A stretch of 8,452 nt of DNA from NCBI RefSeq assembly GCF_024170405.1, contig NZ_JALJYC010000042.1, positions 1-8,452 on the forward strand, given 5' to 3'. Positions 1 through 5,408 of this stretch are shown here, piece after piece. A program made the translations under genes and the position numbers. Within the stretch, counting starts at the first letter, position 1. Each line of letters begins with the position of its first letter. This DNA comes from Neisseria perflava (GTDB lineage Bacteria > Pseudomonadota > Gammaproteobacteria > Burkholderiales > Neisseriaceae). The notes beneath the pieces are model-generated. The model was not told the origin of the DNA. It saw only the letters and a list, made by a program, of their open reading frames with translations, and did no database searches.

Positions 1-2
1 GG

Positions 3-74
3 CGTTTTAACAACAGTGAAATAAAATCTCAAATTTCTATTTTGAAACAGTTAGTAAAAGGTAATTTGCTCTAA
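3..74 (+). CDS. Possible C-terminal tail of an upstream gene (partial)
   Basis: This frame is open from the window edge to a TAA at 72-74 and encodes 23 residues, including an amphipathic stretch (EIKSQISILKQLVKGNLL). Such a helix is like the C-terminal coiled-coil end of type I restriction specificity subunits (HsdS), but 23 residues cannot establish a family. The DNA is clearly more AT-rich than the genes that follow, which would suit either a transferred gene or intergenic DNA. A second frame ends at 24. The open frame may be chance. Confidence 0.3.
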   Translation, partial: RFNNSEIKSQISILKQLVKGNLL

Positions 75-93
75 TTATCTAGTACAGCCCCAA

Positions 94-110
94 AATTAAT
101 ATTATTAATT
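94..110. promoter_or_regulatory. AT-rich 8-bp inverted repeat upstream of the deoxyribosyltransferase gene
   Basis: AATTAATA and TATTAATT form a perfect inverted repeat around a single central T, ending 23 bases before the ATG at 134. It could be an operator, or simply part of an AT-rich promoter: TATTAA at 103-108 is a possible -10 box, but I see no convincing -35. The rest of 75-133 shows only the ribosome binding site AAGGAA at 123-128, five bases before the start codon. Confidence 0.25.
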
Positions 111-133
111 CTGCTTTATTTTAAGGAAATACC

Positions 134-685
134 ATGCGAACCCTCTCTATCTACTGCGCCGGCGGCGACGTATTCCTGCCAGAAGCCGAACGCAACACCG
201 TTTTCCAAGCCATGAAAGATTTGGCGGAAAACGCCAGCCGGAATCTGCAAGCGAAAAAGACCACCGTCCGCCTACTGATTCCCACCGACAATGAAATCGC
301 GCTTGTTCCGCAAACCGACGACACCGGCAAACGCGCCAATGCCCTAACAATCCGTTTGGCCAACGAAGCCATGATTCGGCAATGCGACGCGGTATTTGCC
401 AACCTGTCGCCCTTCCGCTCCGCCGAACCCGACTGCGGCACGGCCTACGAATGCGGCTTTGCGCGTGAGCTGGGCAAACCCGTGCTGACCTATACCGACA
501 ATCCGGCCGAGCAAACCGCCAAATACCAAGCGGAAGATTTCAGACGGCCTGCGCCCGACGGCCGTTTCCGCTATACCGAAGTAGAAGATTTCGCCCTGCC
601 GTTCAATTTGATGTTGTATGATGAGACTTATCCGATTTTCAACAGCTTTGCAGAATACCTGAATACTTATCTTCAGGCCGTCTGA
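134..685 (+). CDS. Nucleoside 2-deoxyribosyltransferase family protein
   Basis: A 183-residue protein. Members of this family move deoxyribose between purine and pyrimidine bases or hydrolyse nucleoside or nucleotide N-glycosidic bonds, in nucleotide salvage or clean-up in the cytoplasm. Family marks visible here are the N-terminal strand and loop IYCAGGDVFLPEA (6-18), CDAVFANLSPFR (84-95), and EPDCGTAYECGFARELGKPV (98-117), in which E106 is the expected nucleophile and D100 its usual partner. The length is normal for the family. AAGGAA at 123-128 supports the ATG at 134. The gene contains one DUS (539-550), and its stop codon lies inside another (675-686). The next gene starts 10 bases downstream, so the two are probably co-transcribed. 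The exact substrate cannot be told from sequence; a hydrolase rather than a transferase is possible. Confidence 0.85.
   Translation: MRTLSIYCAGGDVFLPEAERNTVFQAMKDLAENASRNLQAKKTTVRLLIPTDNEIALVPQTDDTGKRANALTIRLANEAMIRQCDAVFANLSPFRSAEPDCGTAYECGFARELGKPVLTYTDNPAEQTAKYQAEDFRRPAPDGRFRYTEVEDFALPFNLMLYDETYPIFNSFAEYLNTYLQAV
539..550 (-). repeat. DNA uptake sequence (AG dialect), intragenic
   Basis: A perfect AGGCCGTCTGAA on the - strand, inside the deoxyribosyltransferase gene, where it encodes part of D-F-R-R-P. DUS are the 12-base signals recognised by the minor pilin ComP during Neisseria transformation. Confidence 0.9.
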
Positions 686-686
686 A
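675..686 (+). repeat. DNA uptake sequence containing a stop codon
   Basis: A perfect AGGCCGTCTGAA. It encodes the final Ala-Val of the deoxyribosyltransferase, and its TGA (683-685) is that gene's stop codon. It also covers the place where a Shine-Dalgarno sequence for the next gene (ATG at 696) would be expected. Confidence 0.92.
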
Positions 687-695
687 ACCCTGCCC

Positions 696-1739
696 ATGAA
701 AAAAGCCTTTATCCTCAGCGATTGCGAATATCCCGATCGCACGCAAAAGCCCTTTGCCCTGCTGACGGCCAATCCGACCAAAGAGCACCATTACATCGCG
801 CAAACGGAGCAACGCCAGCATGCGCATAATCCCGGCGTCAGCCCGCAAAATCAAAATATCTATAAACTGCCGCGCAGCGTGTTTGAGGGCGCTGCGTCCG
901 GCAAGAATAAAAAGCATAAGCGCAACGGCAACATTATCAATGCCAACATCATCAATAATCTGTGCGAACACAATCTTTATACCTTGACTTTGGCCGTCGG
1001 CACACCCAATCAATACAACCTTGAAAGCTGGTTCAACCGCCACGAAAGCGGCTATGAAGACGCCTGCCAAGCTTTGCGCACACTGCCTGCCGGACGGATA
1101 AACATTCCCGAGCAGCTGTGGCGGGTTCTGCGCTTAAAGCTGCTGGGCATTCTGCGTAATCCGCACAACCACCGGCATCCGTTTGCCCGCCGCCTGCACC
1201 AAGCCATCCGTGGGCAGCTGCCCGAAGCCGGCTTTGAATTTGTCCGCCTCATCAGCCAACGCGATTCCAAGCGTATCGAACACATCATGCAAACCTACCG
1301 TTTTTCTTTTTTGGACTATGTCAACTGGCTGGCCAATCTCTACGGTATGTTGAGCGAAGGCGTGCAGCAGCCGTCGCTGTTTGAACAAATGTTTCGTGCC
1401 GGATTTGAAAATCCCGAAGCGGTCCGTATCGAGCTTTACCGTTATCCCGATACCGGATTGTGCCTGCTCAACGACAGAGGCTTTTGCTTGCAGCATGCCG
1501 GAGAGCAGCTGAGCCTTGGCGTTAACATTGCCCATGATATGTTTGCCCTTATCCATGTGGATTTAAGCATGTGGCCGCATGTCAAAACCCATTTTCACAA
1601 CATGCCGACCCGCAAACAGGGTAAAGTCAACATCAGCGACGGCAACCACAACCAGCGGCGCACCTTCAACCGCCTCTGTATCCGCCACGCACGTTTTGCC
1701 GTTTACGGCAAAAGCGCCAAGCCGCAAGATTACCTGTAA
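696..1739 (+). CDS. Hypothetical protein of unknown function (347 aa)
   Basis: I do not recognise a characterised family. The N-terminal region has an HHYIAQTEQR motif (31-40), which loosely resembles the H-H-x-x-P-Q opening of DUF4238 proteins; this is a weak guess. Other striking stretches are QYNLESWFNRHESGYEDAC (106-124), LKLLGILRNPHNHRHPF (147-163) and a C-terminal NRLCIRHARFAVYGKS region. It is rich in His, Asn and Arg, with no signal peptide or membrane helix, so it is probably cytoplasmic. Codon use and base composition resemble its neighbours. The ATG at 696 is the only reasonable start, since the next Met is near residue 198, but no clear ribosome binding site precedes it. Translation may depend on coupling to the gene ending at 685. 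A 9-bp perfect inverted repeat (1694-1713) lies near its 3' end. Confidence 0.75.
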   Translation: MKKAFILSDCEYPDRTQKPFALLTANPTKEHHYIAQTEQRQHAHNPGVSPQNQNIYKLPRSVFEGAASGKNKKHKRNGNIINANIINNLCEHNLYTLTLAVGTPNQYNLESWFNRHESGYEDACQALRTLPAGRINIPEQLWRVLRLKLLGILRNPHNHRHPFARRLHQAIRGQLPEAGFEFVRLISQRDSKRIEHIMQTYRFSFLDYVNWLANLYGMLSEGVQQPSLFEQMFRAGFENPEAVRIELYRYPDTGLCLLNDRGFCLQHAGEQLSLGVNIAHDMFALIHVDLSMWPHVKTHFHNMPTRKQGKVNISDGNHNQRRTFNRLCIRHARFAVYGKSAKPQDYL

Positions 1740-1740
1740 A

Positions 1741-1750
1741 GCCGTCTGAA
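1741..1750 (+). repeat. DUS core (10-mer) with AA flank
   Basis: GCCGTCTGAA preceded by AA rather than AG, one base after the stop codon of the hypothetical gene. It matches the DUS core but not the first two positions of the local dialect. Confidence 0.7.
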
Positions 1751-1773
1751 AAGAAGGAAAAGAAAGGAAAGCC

Positions 1774-2529
1774 ATGACCATTACCCCCGTTAAAGCCTTT
1801 GGCGACAACTATATTTGGACGATTCATGCCAACGGCCGCGCTGTCTGTATCGACCCCGGCGAAGCCGCACCCGCCGCCGATTTTTTAGCGCAACACGGCC
1901 TGAGCTTAGACCAAATTTGGATTACCCACCACCACAACAACCACACCGGCGGCATTCGGGATTTGCAGGCGCAATTTCCCAACACACCGGTTTACGGCAA
2001 CAGCGACATCGCCGCCGCCACGCAAACGGTTTCAGACGGCCAAACGCTGGATTTCGGCGGCGCAAGCGCAACCGTTTGGGCAACGCCCGGCCACACTGCC
2101 CACCATGTCAGCTATCTGCTGGAAAATTCAGACGGCCTGCACGTTTTCTGCGGCGATACGCTGTTTAGCGCCGGTTGCGGGCGCGTGTTTACCGGCACGA
2201 TAGCGCAGCTTTTTGCCAGTTTCCAACGCTACAACAGCCTGCCGCCGGAAACCCTGTTTTATCCGGCGCATGAATACACCGCCGCCAATTTGCGCTTTGC
2301 CGCGCATATCGAGCCGGATAACGCCGATATTCAGACGGCCTTGTTCGCCGCGCTTGCGGCAAACGCGCCAACCCTGCCGGTAACGCTGGCGCATGAACGC
2401 AAAATCAATCCGTTTTTACGCGCCCATCTGCCGCAGGTTAAAGCGCGGGCGGAAGCCTTATGCAGCTGGAAATTAGACAGCGAATTGGCTGTGTTCGCCG
2501 CCTTGCGCGAATTGAAAAACGGCTTTTAA
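1774..2529 (+). CDS. gloB: Hydroxyacylglutathione hydrolase (glyoxalase II), variant metal site
   Basis: A 251-residue metallo-beta-lactamase-fold protein. Glyoxalase II hydrolyses S-D-lactoylglutathione to D-lactate and glutathione, the second step of cytoplasmic methylglyoxal detoxification. The start KAFGDNYIW (7-15), PGHT (105-108), FCGDTLFSAGCGR (125-137), YPAHEYTAANLRFA (163-176) and the C-terminal NPFLR (212-216) are typical of GloB, and the length is normal. Predicted metal ligands are H52, H54, H57, H107, D128 and H166. The motif THxHxDH reads THHHNNH at 51-57, so the expected Asp at position 56 is Asn (AAC, 1939-1941). That residue normally binds the second metal. Activity could be altered or lost, or the base may be an error. 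A purine-rich tract with AGGAAAG just before 1774 supports the start. Three DUS copies lie within the gene and one follows the stop. Confidence 0.93.
   Translation: MTITPVKAFGDNYIWTIHANGRAVCIDPGEAAPAADFLAQHGLSLDQIWITHHHNNHTGGIRDLQAQFPNTPVYGNSDIAAATQTVSDGQTLDFGGASATVWATPGHTAHHVSYLLENSDGLHVFCGDTLFSAGCGRVFTGTIAQLFASFQRYNSLPPETLFYPAHEYTAANLRFAAHIEPDNADIQTALFAALAANAPTLPVTLAHERKINPFLRAHLPQVKARAEALCSWKLDSELAVFAALRELKNGF
2031..2040 (-). repeat. DUS core within gloB
   Basis: GCCGTCTGAA on the - strand, preceded by TG instead of AG (11 of 12 bases match the AG-DUS). In gloB it encodes Ser-Asp-Gly. Confidence 0.7.
2127..2138 (-). repeat. DNA uptake sequence within gloB
   Basis: A perfect AGGCCGTCTGAA on the - strand, encoding Ser-Asp-Gly-Leu in gloB. 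Confidence 0.9.
2330..2341 (-). repeat. DNA uptake sequence within gloB
   Basis: A perfect AGGCCGTCTGAA on the - strand. It is read in a different frame from the other gloB copies and encodes Gln-Thr-Ala. Confidence 0.9.
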
Positions 2530-2540
2530 GGCCGTCTGAA
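2529..2540 (+). repeat. DNA uptake sequence after gloB
   Basis: A perfect AGGCCGTCTGAA whose first base is the last base of the gloB stop codon. It stands just before the strong hairpin at 2548-2586 and is not itself part of an inverted pair. Confidence 0.9.
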
Positions 2541-2547
2541 AACCATA

Positions 2548-2586
2548 CAAAAAGACCGTGACGAACAATTCGTCACGGTCTTTTTG
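2548..2586. terminator. Bidirectional Rho-independent terminator
   Basis: A perfect 18-bp stem (arms 2548-2565 and 2569-2586) with a 3-base loop (CAA). The GC-rich part of the stem is flanked by A5 on the left and T5 on the right, so each strand reads a stem followed by a U run. It lies between gloB (+) and the RDD gene (-), which converge on it, and should stop both transcripts. Confidence 0.92.
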
Positions 2587-2600
2587 TAACAGGCTTGGGT

Positions 2601-3137
2601 TTATTTTTTCCGCCTATGCGGCGGTTGTGCCGGTTTCAAATCCACCAAGCGCGTACCGGCCAGAAAATCATACAGAAACTGGCGGTCGGGATTGAGCAAG
2701 GCGAAGCCCCACGGCAGAATCAGCCAAATCAGCGCCGCACCGAAAGCGGTTTTCGGCGGAATATTGCCCCAATAACGCAGCGCGGCATAAGCCAGCAGCG
2801 GAATAAACACGATAAACACGCAAGCCCACATAAAGCGCAGGCGCAGCTGGTGCAGCGGCGGGCGGGCGCCTTGCCGGTTGCACAAGCCGATTTTCCAAGT
2901 CTGCATCGGCAGGGTTTGGCCTTTAATCATCCAGTTGGTGCGGAAGTAATACCACCAAAACGCCAACACCAACACGGCGGTCACGAAAGCGGACAAATTC
3001 GTGGACACGGGATTGAGGAAAATTGCCGCAATCCCGGCCAGCAATGCAGCCAGCAGAGTAATGGCGCCGATCAGCAGCAGCTCATAAACCAGCGCGGCAA
3101 AGCGGCGTTTGAGGGAAACGGTGGGGAAAGTCGTCAT
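2601..3137 (-). CDS. RDD family membrane protein
   Basis: A 178-residue integral inner-membrane protein. The opening LKRRFAALVYELLLIGA (9-25) matches the start of RDD domains, and DFLAGTRLVDL near residues 160-170 matches the end. Hydrophobic segments run at about 16-41, 49-66, 104-125 and 134-152. RDD proteins are poorly understood; some have been linked to ion or solute transport. The residue that is usually the first Asp of the motif is Glu here (E19), a conservative change. No clear Shine-Dalgarno precedes the ATG at 3137, but it is the first Met of the frame and fits the domain boundary. It is the last gene of the - strand series and faces gloB across a shared terminator. Confidence 0.85.
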   Translation of the reverse strand: MTTFPTVSLKRRFAALVYELLLIGAITLLAALLAGIAAIFLNPVSTNLSAFVTAVLVLAFWWYYFRTNWMIKGQTLPMQTWKIGLCNRQGARPPLHQLRLRFMWACVFIVFIPLLAYAALRYWGNIPPKTAFGAALIWLILPWGFALLNPDRQFLYDFLAGTRLVDLKPAQPPHRRKK

Positions 3138-3151
3138 GGTGGGCTTGGGGA

Positions 3152-3189
3152 AAGGCCGTCTGAAAATCCGAGGGCTTTCAGACGGCCTT
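3152..3189. terminator. Inverted DUS pair, probable terminator
   Basis: Two perfect AG-DUS copies (3153-3164 on +, 3177-3188 on -) form a 14-bp stem with a 10-base loop. Such pairs commonly serve as transcription terminators in Neisseria. It lies between the 139-residue membrane protein gene and the RDD gene on the same strand, so it would end the upstream transcript 15 bases before the RDD start codon. Confidence 0.8.
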
Positions 3190-3200
3190 AATTCATCAAA

Positions 3201-3268
3201 ATATAGTCATTTCGTTAGTTTAATACAGCGTTGCTGCGCCTTGTCTCAATCCAACGAAACGACTAAAT
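3201..3268. repeat. Short inverted-repeat element, Correia-like (MITE candidate)
   Basis: The ends TAGTCATTTCGTT (3204-3216) and AACGAAACGACTA (3253-3265) are inverted repeats matching at 12 of 13 positions, and the next pairs outward partly match too. The interior GCGTTGCTGCGCCTTG (3229-3244) followed by TCTCAA resembles, from memory, the interior of Neisseria Correia elements (GCGTTGCCTCGCCTTAGCTCAA-like), and the left end begins TATAGT as Correia ends do. The total length is about 68 bp, shorter than the usual 100-155 bp Correia forms. It lies in the gap between two - strand genes. Confidence 0.5.
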
Positions 3269-3283
3269 TACGGCATATCGAAA

Positions 3284-3299
3284 CAGGCAAACAAGCCTG
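3284..3299 (-). terminator. Weak hairpin just after the 139-residue gene
   Basis: On the - strand CAGGC, a 6-base loop and GCCTG are followed by only three T. It begins three bases after the stop codon at 3303. The five-pair stem is weak, so the inverted DUS pair further downstream is the better terminator. Confidence 0.25.
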
Positions 3300-3302
3300 C
3301 CA

Positions 3303-3722
3303 TCAGCGGTGCGGGCGTTTTTGGCCTTTGGACTGCTGCGCCGCCATCTGGTTGATTTCCTGACGGGTCGGGCGTTTTTTAAACATTTCGTGCGCTTCGT
3401 CCACCGAGCATTTTTGCGACAGGCACACCAGCGTAATCGCGTCTTTCTGCGCCTGACCGCCTTTGTGGTACATGCGGCGCAGGTTGGCTTCGTTGATACG
3501 GCCTTTTTCCGGATCGATGTCGAATTTTTTCAGGCGCTCGATAAATTGGCGCTGTTGGCGACGCGATGTCCAAACGAAACCGCCTGCGGCGGCGGCCATA
3601 ATCACGATGGCGCTGATGATGGCAATCGGCCATGAGTCCACAATCAATACCAAAATCAGACTCAAAACGGCGGTCGCCAGAATAATCAGACCGGCCAAAC
3701 GGATTTTTGCTTTTTGATCCAT
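3303..3722 (-). CDS. Conserved-type hypothetical protein with two membrane helices
   Basis: A 139-residue protein of unknown function. Two hydrophobic segments, about residues 8-28 (LAGLIILATAVLSLILVLIVD) and 32-51, form a likely helical hairpin in the inner membrane. A basic, charged tail (53-139) follows, containing LRRMYHKGGQAQKDAITLVCLSQKCSVDEAHEMF and ending in a Lys/Arg/Gln-rich stretch. The tail is probably cytoplasmic, from the positive charges after helix 2. AAGGAA on the - strand at 3733-3738, ten bases before the ATG, supports the start at 3722. I recognise no named domain. It is separated from holA by 116 bases holding a degenerate DUS hairpin, so it may have its own promoter. Confidence 0.8.
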   Translation of the reverse strand: MDQKAKIRLAGLIILATAVLSLILVLIVDSWPIAIISAIVIMAAAAGGFVWTSRRQQRQFIERLKKFDIDPEKGRINEANLRRMYHKGGQAQKDAITLVCLSQKCSVDEAHEMFKKRPTRQEINQMAAQQSKGQKRPHR

Positions 3723-3749
3723 GTTGTTGTGTTTCCTTGCTACGGATAT

Positions 3750-3777
3750 GCCGCCTGAAAAAACACAGGCAGACGGC
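3750..3777. terminator. Degenerate DUS-like hairpin
   Basis: GCCGCCTG (3750-3757) and CAGACGGC (3770-3777) pair with one mismatch. The left arm lies in ATGCCGCCTGAA, one base from an AT-dialect DUS. Read on the - strand the loop contains a T6 run. It follows holA (stop at 3839) and may end that transcript weakly. The remaining 3778-3838 shows nothing clear. Confidence 0.45.
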
Positions 3778-3838
3778 TTGTTAAAAGTTTACGGCATTTT
3801 ACAGTATTTTAGGGCTTTGGGGGAAACGGTTTGCACGT

Positions 3839-4840
3839 TTACACCGCCAAGCCCGTTACCAGCTGCTTAAACTCCGTCCAAGCGTCGCCCTCTTCCGCGC
3901 CTTTTATCACGCGGTCGATTTTGGCGCAGGTTTGCAGCGCGGCCAGCAGGCGGGTGATGGAAATACGCTTTTCCGCCGTCGGTGCCAAGGTTTGCTTGTC
4001 GCCCCACAAGCGCAGGCTGTTGCGCACGGATTGCACGCTTTGGCCTTGCTTCAACGCGGCGTGCAAGCGGATTAAGGTGCGGATGTCTTCCGCCACCGCC
4101 CACAGCAGCAACACCGGCTCTTCACCTTCTTGCTCCAAACCGTCAAGCAGGCGGCTGACGCGCAGCGCGTCGCCCTTCATCCATGCGCCCGCCAGTTGGA
4201 ACACATCAAAGCGGGCGACATTCGCCACCGCCGCTTCCGCGTCCGCCATATTCAGCACATGCCCTTGCGGGTGGAGCAAGGCGAGTTTGTCGATTTCCTG
4301 CTTGGCCGCCAGCAGATTACCCTCAACACGTTCGGTAAACAAAGCCAGCGCGTCCGCCTCAATCTCCAAACCGGCTTTTTTCAGACGGCCTTGTATCCAT
4401 TGCGGCAGCGCGGCAGCAGTCACGGCTTTGGCTTCCAATACCACGCCTTTTGCCGCCAATGCGGTAAACCATTTGGCCTGAGTTTGCGCCTTTTCCAATT
4501 TAGGCAGCAAAATAAGGGTTACGGTATCTTCCGGCAGACGCGCCGCCAGCGTTTGCAGCGCGTCGCCGCCGTTTTTGCCCGGCTTGCCGCTTGGGATATG
4601 GATTTCCAGCAGCTTCAAATCGGCAAACAAACCCGCGCTGCCCGCCGATTGCAACAGCTCGTTCCAATCAAATTGGTTGTCAACGCTATAGACTTCGCGG
4701 TTGAGATAACCTTGCTGCTTGGCCGCCGCACGCAAGGTGTCCAGCGCTTCAATCCGCAGCAAATCCTCTTCGCCGTGGATAAGATACAGCGGCGAGAGCG
4801 GCATATCAGGGCGCAGATGCTCGATGTTGGCCGTTGCCAT
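3839..4840 (-). CDS. holA: DNA polymerase III, delta subunit
   Basis: A 333-residue protein. The delta subunit is part of the clamp-loader complex and opens the sliding beta clamp so that it can be placed on primed DNA. Landmarks are SPLYLIHGEEDLLRIEALDTLR (16-37), FDWNELLQSAGSAGLFADLKLLEI (57-80), KAQTQAKWFTALA (117-129), the central VEGNLLAAKQEIDKLALL (172-189), and the C-terminal collar region with EPVLLLWAVAEDIRTLIRL (241-259). Length and order match E. coli HolA (343 residues). The ATG at 4840 overlaps the lptE stop codon by one base (TAATG), with no good Shine-Dalgarno, so translation is probably coupled to lptE. One perfect DUS lies inside, encoding G-R-L-K. Confidence 0.93.
   Translation of the reverse strand: MATANIEHLRPDMPLSPLYLIHGEEDLLRIEALDTLRAAAKQQGYLNREVYSVDNQFDWNELLQSAGSAGLFADLKLLEIHIPSGKPGKNGGDALQTLAARLPEDTVTLILLPKLEKAQTQAKWFTALAAKGVVLEAKAVTAAALPQWIQGRLKKAGLEIEADALALFTERVEGNLLAAKQEIDKLALLHPQGHVLNMADAEAAVANVARFDVFQLAGAWMKGDALRVSRLLDGLEQEGEEPVLLLWAVAEDIRTLIRLHAALKQGQSVQSVRNSLRLWGDKQTLAPTAEKRISITRLLAALQTCAKIDRVIKGAEEGDAWTEFKQLVTGLAV
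4380..4391 (-). repeat. DNA uptake sequence within holA
   Basis: A perfect AGGCCGTCTGAA on the - strand, in the same direction as holA, encoding G-R-L-K near residues 151-154. Confidence 0.9.
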
Positions 4841-5322
4841 TACTGCGCAGCCGAGTTCAGAAAAGCCAGTTGGCGCACGATTTGATCGGCGGCATCGGCA
4901 CGCATTTCCGACCAGATGGTTTGCTCTTCCTCGGCCTTACCCAACACTTCGCTGTCGGAATAATCCATGGTACGGTAAACCTCTACCCGAATCGGCTTAC
5001 CGACCGGCTCTCCTTTGCGGCTGACCTGAACTTCAACACGCAACATCAGCAGGTATTCGTTAATCAGCGCGGCGCGGGTAATGGTATAAACGTCGCGGCG
5101 GGTTTGGATACCGATGACATTCAACTCGGCTTGCGCTTTAGCGGCGGATTCAGGTTTGCCGTCGGCACGGCGCAAAGCATTTTCCAAAGCCTGCTGCATG
5201 ATGTTGCCGTTGACCGACCAAGTCTGATACGGCAGCGGCTGGGTCGTGCCGGGCGTACCTTTCAGATGAAAACCGCAAGCGGTTAAGAGCAGCGCCGCAG
5301 CGGTCAAAAGAATCTTGTTCAT
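4840..5322 (-). CDS. lptE: LPS-assembly lipoprotein LptE
   Basis: A 160-residue outer-membrane lipoprotein that plugs and helps fold LptD, the channel placing lipopolysaccharide (lipooligosaccharide in Neisseria) in the outer leaflet. The signal peptide is residues 1-15, with the lipobox LTAC and the lipidated Cys at 16, followed by GFHLKG, the typical start of mature LptE. Length is normal. AAGAAAG upstream on the - strand supports the start at 5322. The lptE-holA pairing is common in proteobacteria, usually preceded by leuS; here the gene upstream on the same strand is pgeF, with a DUS terminator and a promoter between them. Confidence 0.92.
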   Translation of the reverse strand: MNKILLTAAALLLTACGFHLKGTPGTTQPLPYQTWSVNGNIMQQALENALRRADGKPESAAKAQAELNVIGIQTRRDVYTITRAALINEYLLMLRVEVQVSRKGEPVGKPIRVEVYRTMDYSDSEVLGKAEEEQTIWSEMRADAADQIVRQLAFLNSAAQ

Positions 5323-5351
5323 AAAAAACTTTCTTAATTTGCGTATCGGGC

Positions 5352-5357
5352 ATTATA
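5352..5357 (-). promoter_or_regulatory. Predicted -10 box of the lptE-holA promoter
   Basis: TATAAT reads on the - strand, 29 bases before the lptE start codon. A -35 at normal distance falls inside the inverted DUS pair: TTCAGA at 5374-5379 (16-base spacer) matches the consensus at four positions. Expected transcription start is about 5345. Confidence 0.5.
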
Positions 5358-5366
5358 ACGGATTGT

Positions 5367-5403
5367 CAGGCCGTCTGAAAAAACGGTGTTTTCAGACGGC
5401 CTG
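5367..5403. terminator. Inverted DUS pair, probable terminator of pgeF
   Basis: Perfect AG-DUS copies at 5368-5379 (+) and 5391-5402 (-) form a 15-bp stem with a 7-base loop. It begins six bases past the pgeF stop codon (5409) on the - strand, and should end the rluD-pgeF transcript just before the lptE promoter. Confidence 0.82.
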
Positions 5404-5408
5404 CGGTT

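Noticed and set aside
344..781. 145-residue open frame on - across the deoxyribosyltransferase gene
   Set aside because: Antisense to a recognised enzyme and has no family features.
2595..3191. 198-residue open frame on + opposite the RDD gene
   Set aside because: Rich in Gln, Arg and His with no recognisable domain. It lies antisense to a clear membrane-protein gene whose hydrophobic codons explain the open frame.
3831..4481. 216-residue open frame on + opposite holA
   Set aside because: Low-complexity Ser/Ala/Arg composition typical of the reverse frame of a GC-rich gene; holA on the other strand is certain.
4130..4885. 251-residue open frame on + opposite holA
   Set aside because: Same reason: no domain, and it runs across the lptE-holA junction antisense to both.
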